From Bullera alba (taxonomy: Eukaryota; Basidiomycota; Tremellomycetes; Tremellales; Bulleraceae), in NCBI GenBank assembly GCA_001600095.1, contig BCIX01000001.1, positions 5,667,198 through 5,731,197 of the forward strand: 64,000 nucleotides of DNA. Direction: 5' to 3'. A program made the translations under genes and the position numbers. The notes under the pieces were generated by a model. The model was not told the DNA's origin, ran no database searches, and worked only from the letters and a program-made list of their open reading frames with translations. Of this stretch, positions 45,544 through 57,087 are shown one piece after another; the stretch's first letter is position 1, and each line of letters begins with the position of its first letter.

Positions 45544-46320
45544 TCACTCCCGGGCCTCAGCGTCCTCCTCTCCATTTCCTGCTTCGTCGTCCACCTCCCC
45601 TGCTTGTTCCTGACCTTGCTCGTCGTCCTCACTTAGGGCTTCAGCGTCCCCGTCCCCGCCTCCTTCCTCGACGGCCCCCTCACCCCCGTCTTGGTCCTCA
45701 GCGGTCTGACTCGTGGCCTCGGCGTCCGCCCCACCATTCCCTCCTGGGCCATCGTCCACCTCCCCTGCTTGTTCCTGACCTTGCTCGTCGTCCTCACTTA
45801 GGGATTCAGCGTCCCCGTCCCCGCCTCCTTCCTCGACGTCCCCCTCACCCCCGTCTTGGTCCTCAGCGGTCTGACTCGTGGCCTCGGCGTCCTCTCCTCC
45901 ACTCCCCCCTTGGACGTCGTCTTCTTCTCGTTTGTAGGGCTTAGCACCACCGATGTATTGAAAGTCCTGACCATCCGGCCTGATCTCTTCTCGCTTGTAG
46001 GGTCGCGCCCCGCCGGAGTGCTGGAAGTCGAGTTCCTTGGGCTTGCCATGGTGACCATGTGATTTCGGATCTCGAGAAGCGATCTTGCGCATTGAGCCGT
46101 TGGCATCGACTGTCACGAGCGTGTCCTTGTAATCTTTGACAAGACCATGGGTAAGGGAGTCGTACGACTGAAGGTCGAGTTATCAGCTACACGGCATCCA
46201 CGCGATGGAAGTTGAGGTACTCACCCTTTCGACCAGACCATCGGCGGTGACGGGCTGAGGCAGAGCGAACACGGCGCTCAGAGTGAACAGGAGGGTCAAA
46301 AGCGCTTTGGTAGGGACCAT
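45544..46320 (-). CDS. Secreted precursor with two peptide repeats and acidic tail (copy B)
   Basis: Exons 46320-46225 and 46167-45544; 239 residues. Signal peptide MVPTKALLTLLFTLSAVFA; the pro-region THGLVKDYKDTLVTVDANGSMRK is nearly that of copy A, and the single intron is in the same place. Two intact units remain: DFQHSGGARPYKR (79-91) and DFQYIGGAKPYKR (100-112). The remaining 127 residues are Glu/Asp/Gly-rich and consist of two copies of a 55-residue acidic module (DAEATSQTAEDQDGGEG...EDDEQGQEQAGEVDD). Paralog of copy A by tandem duplication. It has lost units and gained the acidic tail, so it may be less productive, or the tail may be a long spacer. Expected in the secretory pathway and cut by Kex2. 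Confidence 0.78.
45588..45892. repeat. 165-bp-period tandem repeat in copy B
   Basis: Two near-identical 140-bp blocks at 45588-45727 and 45753-45892 with a 25-bp divergent link. The period is 55 codons, so the frame is kept. Absent from copy A. Confidence 0.8.
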
Positions 46321-46811
46321 GGTGTCTGTGAGTGGTGAGTGGGATGGGATGGACGCGGTAGAAAGACCTCAATGTCAACCAAGATATACCGATACCTTTA
46401 CCATCAAAAGTTGTCAGGTGCGTGGCTGGAATGAACGGCATTTCGATCTGGACCAAGGACAAGGCGCCATACATTCCAGTACGTCTGGAGACACGCACTC
46501 GCCATCGATCTTGCTCGTGGCTATACACAGCGTCAGTATATCGATCGGATGTCAGTAGTCAGTCACGACTCGTCGTGATATTCCATCAATGTCGCGCTAG
46601 CAAGCTCAATCGCCGCAAGATCAGTTACCATATACCGGACATGTTCTCACTTGTACGGATTGCTAAAAATCTTCATACAATGCCGGAAGGAAATGTAAAG
46701 ACATGTCCAGAGAGTTGGATCGAGCATTCTGCCCGTGACCGAATACACAGCATGCTAGAATACTGCCGCTACGCCTCGTCGATGCTGCCATACGTGCCGT
46801 GCATGGGCTGA
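46321..46811. promoter_or_regulatory. Promoter of copy B and 3' flank of SUMO gene
   Basis: The first ~330 bases are the duplicated peptide-gene promoter, alignable with 44612-44940. The remainder shows nothing. Confidence 0.5.
46415..46434. promoter_or_regulatory. Conserved upstream block, copy B
   Basis: Same 20-base block as at 44724-44743, 95-114 bases before the copy B start. Confidence 0.5.
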
Positions 46812-47444
46812 TCAGAACCCGCCGACCTCTGCGAAGGAGTCAGCACTCATAAGGTGGTGCGGGCCCGAACGTTCTCCGAGTGGTTGAACAGGGTAAGTGG
46901 AAATTGCGTGTGATTGAGCAAGACTCACGCTCCAACAACACATCGAGGGCGTCACCCTCCTCCAAGTCGAGATCGGCGGCCGTCTGGTCCTCCTGGATAC
47001 GTTGACCATCGAAGAGCAACCTGAGACATGGTCAGACACCGTAATAAGGAGAGATCGACCGTGTCCCCAAGCCAAGCCAGACTGACCTGATAGCCGCAAC
47101 ATCGGCACCAACTCGGTCGGCGTAGGCGTTCTATGGACGATGTCAGTCGAGCCCCGGAAAAGGGCATCGAGATAGGCCCATGACTGGTGCCTCGCGCTCA
47201 ACGCGTCGAACCTCTCACCTTCAGCTTGTTCAGCTTGGTTGTCTTCTTGATCTTGAAAAAGACCTCGTTACCGTCGGTCGAGACGATCTTGATGTTCAAG
47301 GTGTTCTCTGCGCAAGGTTAGCCTTGCTCGAGCGGATTGTATGGTACGGACACGTCCATCTGGACAGCAGTAAACGATGAAGCAGCTCGACTCACCCTCG
47401 GGTTTGGGTTTCTGCTCGGGAGCGGGAGATCCGGCGTCAGACAT
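46812..47444 (-). CDS. SMT3: Ubiquitin-like modifier SUMO
   Basis: Exons 47444-47396, 47307-47219, 47130-47087, 47020-46929, 46828-46812; 96 residues. Ubiquitin fold: [66 protein letters not shown], ending VGGF (each cited in parts of the conserved core). The di-Gly at 94-95 is followed by one residue, so the precursor must be trimmed by a Ulp-type protease before conjugation. The short N-terminal tail MSDAGSPAPEQKPKPE is typical. Two introns (79-109 nt) are longer than average. A TATAAAA box lies on the same strand at 47492-47486. Confidence 0.95.
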
Positions 47445-48235
47445 TGTGTTTAAGTGGTTTTTGGGAAGGGTAGAGTCTGTGGGTGTTTTATACGCGTGTG
47501 ATGCGTGGTCGTGCTAGTCTTGTTGGGTTCTGTTGTCTGTACAGTGAGGAGGTGTGACGAGGACGAGGAAGGGAAGAAGTGAACGCGGTGGGATTTGGTC
47601 ATTTAGATGTCGCCAGTCGCGGTGGGCACGCGAAGATTATTCCGAAGATTGGGCATAGGCTTAAAGTGGAGGGGTCTAATACAAAAGTTTGGGCTCCCAT
47701 ATATAAAGGCCTTCTGTGCTGCTCGCTGTTGCTCACCTCCAAGTCACGCTGTAGCTCCCTGTTCCGGTCCATCCACAGCCTACAAGCATAGCATCACTCT
47801 CGAGCACCGCACGAGAGGACACTGCAGCGTGCGTTTATATAACGGCTCAGCGTAGGATAGTCCGTACGGATCGTGACGCGTGGAAGGATCACCCAAGATC
47901 TGGCCAAATCTCAACAACACACGTCTCGAGGAACCGGACGCGTGCCACGAGGTCACAACATCACCAAAAGTCAATATCGGTCGCTGTCGAGAGGGTCTGT
48001 ATCAAGGTGACTACCAGCGCTCACCCGAAAGCGCGTTACCGCCCATCGCGAGACCTCTACGTGCGATCAAAGACCATAGCGTGGTGACCACTTCCCCAAA
48101 GTCGATGCATATCTGTGAGTATCATCTACAACTCTTCCCGGCTCCCGCCCATCGGTACGGCCGATTATTCAGGTCATCGCGTGACATTGATTGTCGCGAC
48201 TTAGCTGACACTGGACTCCTCCAGAGAAACACATA
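47445..48235. promoter_or_regulatory. Divergent promoter region, SUMO / PHD protein
   Basis: About 790 bases. A plus-strand TATATAAAG at 47700-47708 could start a leader for the PHD gene or an unrecognised transcript; the palindromic TTATATAA near 47835-47842 is a further TATA-like site. No protein recognised. Confidence 0.45.
47486..47492 (-). promoter_or_regulatory. TATA box of the SUMO gene
   Basis: TATAAAA on the minus strand, 42 bases before the ATG at 47444. Confidence 0.5.
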
Positions 48236-51200
48236 ATGCCGAGGAGACTACCACCACCTCAAGCCGTCGCGCCAATCACCGCCCTGGCAGCGCCTCTCCC
48301 GCCTTCGCCGTTAGTACAGCTCCTGAGGAAAGACTGGCGATGGGCCGCTATCAGTCAATTCATCTGGACGTTCTCCGACGCCTTCGGCCTTTTGAATTGG
48401 GACATTGAGGTGAGGATGTTCTTCCGATGCAAAGAGGCATAGTCTGTTTGACCAGGACGTTGTGGTACACACCTGTCGACCAGTCCACAATATAGAAGAT
48501 CCTCTTCATGGCCCAGCTGCACGCTGGTAGAAAGTCCAAACTCCGAATGCTGATCATCTTACCTTAGGAATTGGAGACAGACCTAGATGGGGATGAGACC
48601 CGTTTACTGCCGGACCTCATCGCAAAGCTGCTGTACGCGTTGACATATAACCGATTCATCAAGTAAGTTTTGACTCTATCCTCTAGGTTAATGCGCAGCT
48701 TTTCGAGGTCGCTGACCCGCTCTTTCAGCCGAAGTAACGTCTTTGACAATCTACGCAAGCAGTACCTCAAGCGTCGGCCTGAAGACACACCCTTTGGCTC
48801 GCTAGAAGAGCCAGTGGAATGGGCTACTCTGGGACTATCCGCCAAGGTGCAGGTCCTCTGGGAGTTGTGCGAATGGCAATTGGAAGACCCGGCGAGGTTC
48901 CGAGCTCTGCTAAAGTCTGAAGACGATGCCGCTAGTTGGGTAAGAGATATGGATGCACCTCCCCTGCTTCGTCGCTGACTGTGGAATAGCGAGTCGACCC
49001 GGTCGGTTGGGACAAATCTGGGAACACGTACTGGCTTTTCGACGGTATGTGTACACCGACGTATCAAGTCCGAGTACTGACAATTTCGCAGACAACAGGC
49101 TGTGGATACAGCGGTTACCCCCGGCTCCGCCTCGTCCGGCAAAGAAGACTTCTTTGAAGGCCAAACGCGCAGAGAAGGCTCAGAAGCGCTCACGCCGGTC
49201 GACCTCTACTCCAGCCAACACATCACATCGTCGTAAAGCACCTCCAACGCCACCCGACTCTTCACCGACGCCGCCAGCAGATGTACCCGAGCCGGATATG
49301 AACAGTGGACGGCGCAAACGGACTCAAGTGTCTTTCTACGGCAACGTCACTTCGACCGTTGAAGCTCTGAAGCGCGGTAGCAACAACGCCACGCCTTCTA
49401 GCAGTGACAGAGCTACACGTAGCGGTCGCACGACCAGGGGCGAACCTTCTTCCATTGCCAAGGCACCGACATCCACATCTCGAGGCCGGCGCAATGACGA
49501 CCTGAATGGATCACCGTCCAAAACCGACAAGAGCACTCCCGTACCATTGGGCACGAGAGTCAGCCGGCGCTTGCGGAATGTGGACGATGAGTGGCAGCAG
49601 GTCCCGGAGGAGTGGCTGAAGACCGACGCCAAGTCCAGATCTAATGGCAAGATCAATGGGAAGGGCAAGGCGCGACCTGAAGAAGACGAGAGCGAGCTCA
49701 GTGAGCTCACGGATGAGGAAGAACACGAGGCGAAGTTGCAAGAGGCACATGTCGAGTCGGCCAACTCTCCGCTGGATAATGGAAAGGAGAACAGACTGAA
49801 CGCGAATGGCACGGAAGGATCACTCACGCCGGTAAGTATTTCGCTCTATGTGCAAGCCCCAAATATCATAGAGCTAACTCGTTCACAGGTGGTCGGTGAT
49901 CAGGAGGCAATCACGATCGATGAACCTGCGGCTGCAGAAGGCGTGGAGACGGAAGATAAAGCGGGACACTCGAAGGAACCCAAGGTGGAAACGCAGACGG
50001 ATGTCGAGGCGAAAACGGACTCGGACGCGAAGATGGACGTCGATGACAAGCCGGAAGACATTGGACCACCAACTGATCCTGGGGAAGCCGTGGATGGCGT
50101 AGATCAGGACGTGAAGGCTGTCACGGATTCCCAGGTAAAGGCCGAAGATTCAGCAGGTCCTCAGCCAGCAGCAGAAGATCACGATGAGACCGACGAAGTC
50201 AAAATGGCGGTGAAAGAGTCGAGAAATCTGCCAGAGGGCTTTGTCGAGTGGGAAGCTGTAAGTCAGCGAGCAGCCACGCGGATGCTGACATGAACAGGTC
50301 TGTGTCACGTTGTATGACTGGAGGTCGTTCCCAGAACAATTCGCCAAGTCGAAGGACCCGGACGAGAAGGCTCTGTACTCCCTGTTAACCGGACAAGTCG
50401 GCCCGACCATCATCGAGGCTTTAGTTGTGAGTGGTCTCCACCTGAACGCATGGCTGACCTTGTAGGCCAAGGAGCAGGAGAGAATCAAACAAGAAGCCAT
50501 CAACAACCGTAAACGGTCTTCGCGAATCGCAACTAAGGAGCTGGAAAAGGAGGAGATGCTCAGGCAAGAGCAAGCCCAGAAGGAGATGGAGGAGCGAATG
50601 GAGAAGATGCGGCGCGAGGAATCCCGAAAGGAGAAGGAAGAGCTGGAAATTGCCATGAAGGAGAAGTCTAGAGAGGATCGACTGAAAGAGCGGGAAGAGA
50701 GGCTCGCCGCTAGAGAAGAGGCTATGGCGAACAAGCTCGTACAGGAGCAAGAGGCCAAAGATCAAGCAGCGCAAAGTCGTGAAGAGCGGAAACGTAGGCG
50801 GGAGTTGGGCGAGCAAGAGGGCTCGGCTACACCGTTTGGCAGTGAGAGCACACCTGCTCCTGCAAAGTCGACAGGAGAACGATGGGAGCTCGCTTGCGAG
50901 GTCTGCAAGAAGACTGGATGGAATGTCGTGAGTGGAATCTATTGATGATTTCAGGAGCATGTGTCTAACAGCTTTCAGGACGAGGACCTCGATCTGGTCT
51001 GCTGCGACGACTGCGGTCGGTGGCAGCATACCGAGTGTCATGACAGAATGGACCGAGCACAGCGTAGGCCACCGAGGAACTGGAGCAAAGTCGATTTCAA
51101 GGTGGGTACGAAAATAGGCGAGCTGCGGCAAGTGCTCACCTCGTACAGTGTCAGGATTGTCTGCATCGGGACGCTCGAAAACGTCAAAGAATCGAGCTCG

Positions 51201-52024
51201 ACAGACTTGCCGCGAATGGTGGCGCCAACGGATTGAATGGTTCTGGGCCAGCCCACGGACCTGGACCATTGACAGCGCAGGCCAGGCCTCTGCACCCAGC
51301 AGCCGAGCATCGCCAAGCTCCACAGCCACCTCCTCATACCCAGCCTCCAACTCCGCACTACTCTCCCTCTCCACTGTCTCGACCTATGCCTCATCAAATT
51401 CATGGTCCGAACGGCTCAACAGTGCCCCATCCCTATGCTCAGCAGCCGGCCCATGGCTATCCCCCGGGCCAGCTGCCAATAGCTCATGCCCCAGGTCATT
51501 CGCCGTATCATATTTCGCATGGCCAGCCACCTGTGCAGCAAATGGGCATGGGAAGCAGGCCTCCTCACGGTCCTCTACCACCGATGCACCCCCAGCCCTT
51601 CGCTCACGGTGCTCCTTTGGGTCTGAATCATCCTCAGCAATTCAATGGACATGCTCGACCACCTCAAACATATGCCCCAGCCATGCCTCATGGTCAACAT
51701 CAATACCCGCCACCGATGCAGATGCATCCCAGTCAGCGGCCACATCCCTCGATACAACCCAGGCCAATGCCAGTTCATGCGCAAACTTCAGTTCAGCCAA
51801 GAGGCCCTCCGGTATACCAAGGCCAGCCGCAGCATCAACAGCAAGGGTCGTCAGCCCAGGTGGCGCCGAAGGGCATACCGGTGCAAATGCCACAGCAGCA
51901 GCAAAGTGGGCTCCCGAGGCCCCATCCTCAGCAGACGATGCCGCCTGGACAACACCCACAGCAGCTTTCTGCGGACCAGCATCATCAGACGCTGACTTCG
52001 CAAGATAGCGCCCACCGCGCTTAG
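48236..52024 (+). CDS. PHD-finger chromatin protein with DDT/WHIM-like N-terminus
   Basis: Ten exons (48236-48409, 48568-48662, 48729-48939, 48990-49044, 49092-49831, 49889-50257, 50298-50426, 50466-50927, 50979-51101, 51149-52024), 1077 residues. The N-terminal 185 residues resemble the DDT/WHIM arrangement of ISWI-associated factors (EEPVEWATLGLSAKVQVLWELCEWQL, then RVDPVGWDKSGNTYWLFDDNRLW). A long Ser/Lys/Glu-rich linker holds nuclear-type basic runs. Residues about 600-720 form a charged coiled coil. A PHD finger spans about 735-790: CEVC, CCDDC, H-TEC and final CQDC in C4HC3 spacing. The tail is Pro/His/Gln-rich (PHTQPPTPHYSP). Probably a histone-tail reader in a remodelling complex (RSF1/CECR2-like); partners are inferred. 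Confidence 0.82.
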
Positions 52025-52178
52025 CCAGTGATAATGCGGTCACTGCACAGTGTTCATATTGTCATGCATTGCTAGTAGCTACACTGTCGTCTGACTCTTC
52101 TCTATCGTCTATGTCTATCTTCGTGGCGTCTACAAACCAATCGGAACCCATCTATACACCACAAGTGGACTTTACTCG

Positions 52179-54685
52179 TTACACGCTACCAGTACTGACG
52201 AAACGAATCACTCTATCTCTAGCCTCGCCGGCGAGGCCATCGCCGTGTCCAGCATTCTTGTCCCAGTGCAATCCGCCCTTGACCCCGTCTATGCGTTGTC
52301 AGCATAGTCAAACAACTCTGGGGGCACCAACACTCACGCTTTTCTAGGTAACGCCTAGCTCGGGCGGCGTCGATGATGATATCGTGAGCTCCCAGAAAGA
52401 AGGCCGTGCGCGATGGATCCTTGAGATTTGGAATCTCGTCGCAGAAGAGGTTGTTGTCCGCCCAGTCAAAGTTCTAGTCACATCGTCAGCGGAACGAACA
52501 CATACTCTCGCTGAATATCACCCTCACCCTCTGGATGTAGTTCGCAATACCGACCTCGCTTGCGATGAAATAGTACAGCAAGAGCTCGAGAGCCTGATAC
52601 GTTGTCAGCCGATCCAATGAGGCTGCGGATAGCTTGCTCACCGTGGCGGGTTTGCGGTAGCAAAAGGAATGGCAAATATCTGACCGGTCGTCGAAGATCA
52701 GTTGAACGAACCTCTGGACAATTCTGACAGAACTCACCTCCTTCCCACATGACGAAAACGACGGGATCAACGAAGGTGTTTCTCTTAGATAGTTCCGGGC
52801 AATCCTTGAGTACTGGAAAGAATCAGCTGTCGAATCACGGCCTGACCGCGAGCACTCACTCCACGAATGCGCCACACTGCCGTTTGAATGACTTAGCAGA
52901 CTGACTCCGCCCCAGCCGCCTCGCTTCCTGCCCGATCTCTCGTCCATCTTGCCCTCCTTCCAGAATCCCCATTTGGTACAAATCTTCTTTATGGTCTGCA
53001 CCGTCTCCTCCTTGGTAGAGGGTCTGAGATGTCTCTCGTGGAATATCGATTGCGAGGTATGCGGAGACAAAGGCACCACGATCGGGTGAGAGGCCAGTGT
53101 GCTGACCAAGTGCTTGATGAGTAGATGATTCTGCAATAACCCAAACCCAAGACCGTGGAAATATACGATTGGCATGGAAGCCGCCTCGGTTCGACCCTTC
53201 TCGGGACTCCACCCATTGGGAATACGAACGAGGTAATCGATGTCATCCTCTCGGTACTACGACAAGAGGGATCAGCTGGGACCCGGGCCGAGTTCTTCCA
53301 GCTTACCAGACCCATCCCTTGGTATGGATACACCACTTCCCGCAGATACCAATTAACGCAATTGGACAATGCGTACAGAATCAACGGTCGGTGCTTGGCC
53401 TATGACACAATGAGCCGCGCTCTGATCATACTAAAGGCAACTCACATTGACCGGATCCAGAGTCAGCCGCATAAGCTCTATACTCCCATTGAACCCCTCG
53501 GGAAACGTGGTTCCAGTCCTCGCCTCCAGCAGTTCCAGCGAGTGCTCGAGGAACTCATTCCACTTTTCATTTCTCTGAGCATCCTCATATGGCAATCCGA
53601 AACAGGTCCAAGAGAGCCAGATGAGCATGTTATTCCTACGAATGGATTCCCATGGCGCGTGATTGAACCTGACCAGTCAGTGCTGTACCATCTGGCCATG
53701 TACTCACCAAGTCCGTAATCTCTCCCTAAACTCCACAGCACGGCGATCCATTGGATGTAGTTTGGTCAATGTCCCGTCTCTGGCGAACAAACCATCCTCA
53801 TTGAAATCATCCTGGCCGTAGCCGACATCTTGCTCGATCTGAGCCCTCAACCTGGCTTCCCTGTCTCCCGGCACCTCCTCGACAAAGGCCTCGATCAAAT
53901 CCGCATCGACTTTGGTCATTTTGCCCACCCGTCTTCGACTTCCTTGTCGTATACCGTGGATTTCCTCATAGTCTCGATCCTTGAGGTGGTGGTACTCGGC
54001 GGGCGTCAAGTGACCTCCCTCGTACATCTTGAACAGCTCTCTCTCCATGGCGACTTCTGGGTCGGCGGAAGGCCCAGGTCTGGAAGGGCGGGAATAGGTG
54101 AGGTCGGATCTCAGAATACGGCGGAAAAGCTCGTTCCGGGTTTCCAGGGGCAGCGTTGATGCTGGAGCAGGGACTTGAACGAAGCGGATAAGGTACGCCA
54201 TGTAAATTGCGAAAACGACCTCGGTCAGAGCGTAGGCGGCGAACAGAGTTGCGGTAAGGCCGCCTGGATGCCCACCGCCGAGGCCTTGACCGATCAAGAC
54301 GAACCATACCAGGTATGCGCTACGAGATATAAGCTTATGCTGACATGGCAGAGTAGCAGACCCACCAAGATAAAGGTGTGACCATCCACACTGCCATAAC
54401 CAAGCCCATGGCGATCCAGTATCCTTGCGAGGGATCCCTCTTCTCCACCACCCTTGGAAACTTTTCATCTGGCAAGGGATCTATTCCCCACCACTCATCT
54501 CCCAGTTTGACGGCGTATCCATCAAGGCCAACCTCTATCTCATCCGCTGACATTGGGGTTGCCGTCCCTGATGTCGAGGATTTGTTCGGGATGCGATGGC
54601 GAAGTGCGGGAAGGGCTTCTATCGATGAACCAGCGGATCGGAGCTCAGGAGTCGTGCCAAGTGAGTCTTTGTCGTTCAGCGACAT
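52179..54685 (-). CDS. Membrane-anchored alpha/beta hydrolase
   Basis: Exons 54685-54366, 54319-53708, 53668-53446, 53399-53307, 53256-52860, 52812-52738, 52679-52642, 52593-52528, 52473-52338, 52288-52179; 689 residues. The N-terminal part has two or three membrane helices (IAMGLVMAVWMVTPLSW; AYLVWFVLIGQGL; TLFAAYALTEVVFAIYMAYLI). The C-terminal domain has the hydrolase marks: oxyanion-type MPIVYFHGLGFG, nucleophile elbow LLSHSNGSVAHSW (SxSNGS with Ser), an acid after the sixth strand (FFLGAHDIIIDA) and a final histidine HWDKNAGHGD. A GxSxG-like SHSNGS with Asn is usual in this fungal family. Substrate unknown; lipase or esterase activity at an endomembrane is plausible. Tail to tail with the PHD gene. 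Confidence 0.82.
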
Positions 54686-55289
54686 GCTGTGGTTGAGCTT
54701 GTGGACACCTAGATCGAAAGGATAGCGTCAAATGAAAGGAGGTCGTTCACACCTGTTCACACGTTCGAATCCATCCCGCTGCTTACAGGTCTGGCCAAAA
54801 CGTCACTGCTGGCAGGTTGCAGCGAAGTGGCGATGTGATAAGCAGATTGTAAAGGCTCCAGCTGTCAGCTGCGGGATGCGTGGAGTCGTATAGGGTCCTT
54901 GTTGGACGCAGTGACATGGACAGACATGGACCAGGTGCGACACTGTCATCCCCACGCTCGTTCCCATGCTCATCCGAAAGTCAAAAACAAAAACAAACGG
55001 ATATGACGAATGCGCGGGGTTGCGGGGAAAGATAAGCTTGCTCAGTGGATTAGCGGGATCTCTTTACCAATTACAAAGCCGCCACCTCCCTGATCTAATC
55101 AAACTGTAGTTGGTATAACAAAAGTCCCCCAGGCGTCGTCGGCCCGGAACTTGGCGTCTTCGGGTAACGTTTGACTTTGGGTATCCGAAACAGCGACCCA
55201 GCCATCCATATCAACGTCGACGCCGCATCCGTCAACGTCACCACTGATCGAAACAGCAGCGACCATTCCACAAGGTAGTATCGATACTT
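54686..55289. promoter_or_regulatory. Divergent promoter region, hydrolase / HMG-CoA lyase
   Basis: About 600 bases with A-rich (AAAAACAAAAACAAAC near 54980) and C-rich tracts; nothing coding recognised. Confidence 0.4.
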
Positions 55290-56996
55290 ATGCTCAAAAT
55301 CACATCCCTGTCTCTTACCACTCGGTCAGCCCTACGGAGAGCTACGGCCATGTCTGCCGGCGGCGGCGAGGATGGTCTCCATTCATCAAGGCTCCCTTCA
55401 GTCGCGACAGCTAGAGCGTTGCACTCGACGCGAACAGACCCGGCGGATATGAAGACAGGTCTACCGTCGTACACCCCTCCACCACCTTACACCGTGGCAG
55501 GAACGGCAATGAGCCCATATAGATCGATGAAAAGGGCAAAGTCAGCCTCAGCTTCGGCCTTGTTTTCAAACTCAGGCGATCGTCGGTTTCTGAACACAGC
55601 CACGCAGGCGAGCAATTCGGATGGGCAGGGAAGATATATAAGGTGAGTCAGCGCGGTGTGAGGATCATGTACCGTCGCCAAGCGCTGCTGCCTCACCAGA
55701 TAAGCTAATGATCATGCAGGATTATCGAGGTCTCGCCGCGAGATGGTCTTCAGAACCTCCCTCCACCGGCCGTCCCCACCTCAGTCAAAAAAGAGCTCGT
55801 GGAAAGACTACTCGCCGCTGGAGTCAGGAATATAGAGGTCGGAAGTTTCGTCCGTCCAGACTGGGTGCCACAGGTGAGCCTGCATGAGACACGAGTGGTG
55901 ATTGCGCTGACTAGAATATCTCAGATGGCAGATTCGGCGGCTTTGTTACCTCTTTTACCTTCCCCATCCACGATCGATGCACCCACGCCTCGGCCACTAC
56001 GGTCGGCCTCACCTCTTTCTGGAATACCGGTAGCCCATAAGACCGCCCAACTACCTCCACACGCGGAGGAAGTCCACTTCCCAGTACTGGTACCCAACAT
56101 GCGGGGGCTGGATAATCTGCTCAAGCTGGAGGAGGAGCATGCTCAGAAGGGCAGGAAGGAGAAGCTCACAGACGAGATTGCAGTGTTTGTCTCTGCAACA
56201 GAAGTCGGTGTCCGGCGTACATCTTGGAGAGTGGGTATGCTGACTCTCTAATAGGCATTCTCTCAAGCGAACAATCACGCATCAGTAGCCAAAGTCCTCA
56301 GCGGACTTCCTGCCGTCATCGCAAAGGCTAAAGAACACGGATATCGAGTCAGGGGATACGTCTCATGCGTCATGACATGCCCGTATTCTGGTCCAACACC
56401 TCCAGAGCAGGTCGTGGATGTGACCCGTCAACTACTGGGTATGGGGTGCTATGAAGTCTCGCTAGGAGACACTACTGGCGAGGGAAACCCCGATGGTTGG
56501 AGGCGATTATGGGAGACGTCTCAGAAGAGCGGCCTGGACATGACGAAGATTGCTGTAAGTGGTGCGCTCTTCAACATCCAGCAGTGCTGACCATTGGCGT
56601 AGGCTCATGTACGTTCTTACCCACGCCACTTCTTGGCTGGTTCTTGACGATAGAGTTGTGCTAACAGATGTATAGTGCCACGATACCTTCTCAATGGCTC
56701 TGTCCTCGATCATATCGCTACTGCCATACGGACTGCCTACCGTGGACTCCTCTTTGGCCGGTCTGGGTGGATGCCCATATTCCCCTGGAGCCACTGGCAA
56801 TGTTCCGACCGAAGACGTCGTGTATGCACTACACAAACTGGGCTACGAGACGGGAATCGATTTGGACAAGCTGGTAGAGGCGGGGAATTGGCTCTCAGAG
56901 ACACTCGGAGTCCGCAACGAGAGTCGTGCGGGTAGGGCGATTTGGGCAAGGCGACTTGCTAGGGAGCAGAAGGAGCAACAGGACGCTCAATTGTGA
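55290..56996 (+). CDS. Hydroxymethylglutaryl-CoA lyase
   Basis: Splits HMG-CoA to acetyl-CoA and acetoacetate, last step of leucine breakdown and ketogenesis, in mitochondria. Exons 55290-55642, 55720-55873, 55925-56203, 56255-56554, 56603-56608, 56676-56996; 470 residues, about 140 more than usual. The excess is a long Arg/Ser-rich N-terminus that probably contains the import signal, plus a Pro-rich insert (PLLPSPSTIDAPTPRP). Core motifs: IIEVSPRDGLQN, GSFVRPDWVPQ, FVSATEAF, GYVSCVMTCPYSG, EVSLGDTTGEGNP, AHCHDT (metal-binding His364, His366) and the catalytic signature GLGGCPYSPGATGNVPTEDVVY (Cys397; cited in its conserved part). The 6-nt exon codes Ala-His of AHCHDT. The donor after exon 3 is GTCGGT, weaker than its neighbours. 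Confidence 0.9.
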
Positions 56997-57087
56997 AAGT
57001 CTTACTGTCACCAATCACTGTATGTTGTACAAAAGCCATCTAGGCAACAATCCATGTGATATTCATCTATCGTTACAACACCACAAC

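Noticed and set aside
45429..45944. 171-codon plus-strand frame with Pro/Arg/Leu repeats
   Set aside because: Exact antisense of the acidic 165-bp repeats of peptide gene copy B; the repeat explains the open frame.
56227..56254. 24-nt intron in HMG-CoA lyase starting at GTGGGT
   Set aside because: Too short to splice and would insert nine residues between the conserved Glu and Ala-Phe; the longer intron from GTCGGT is preferred.
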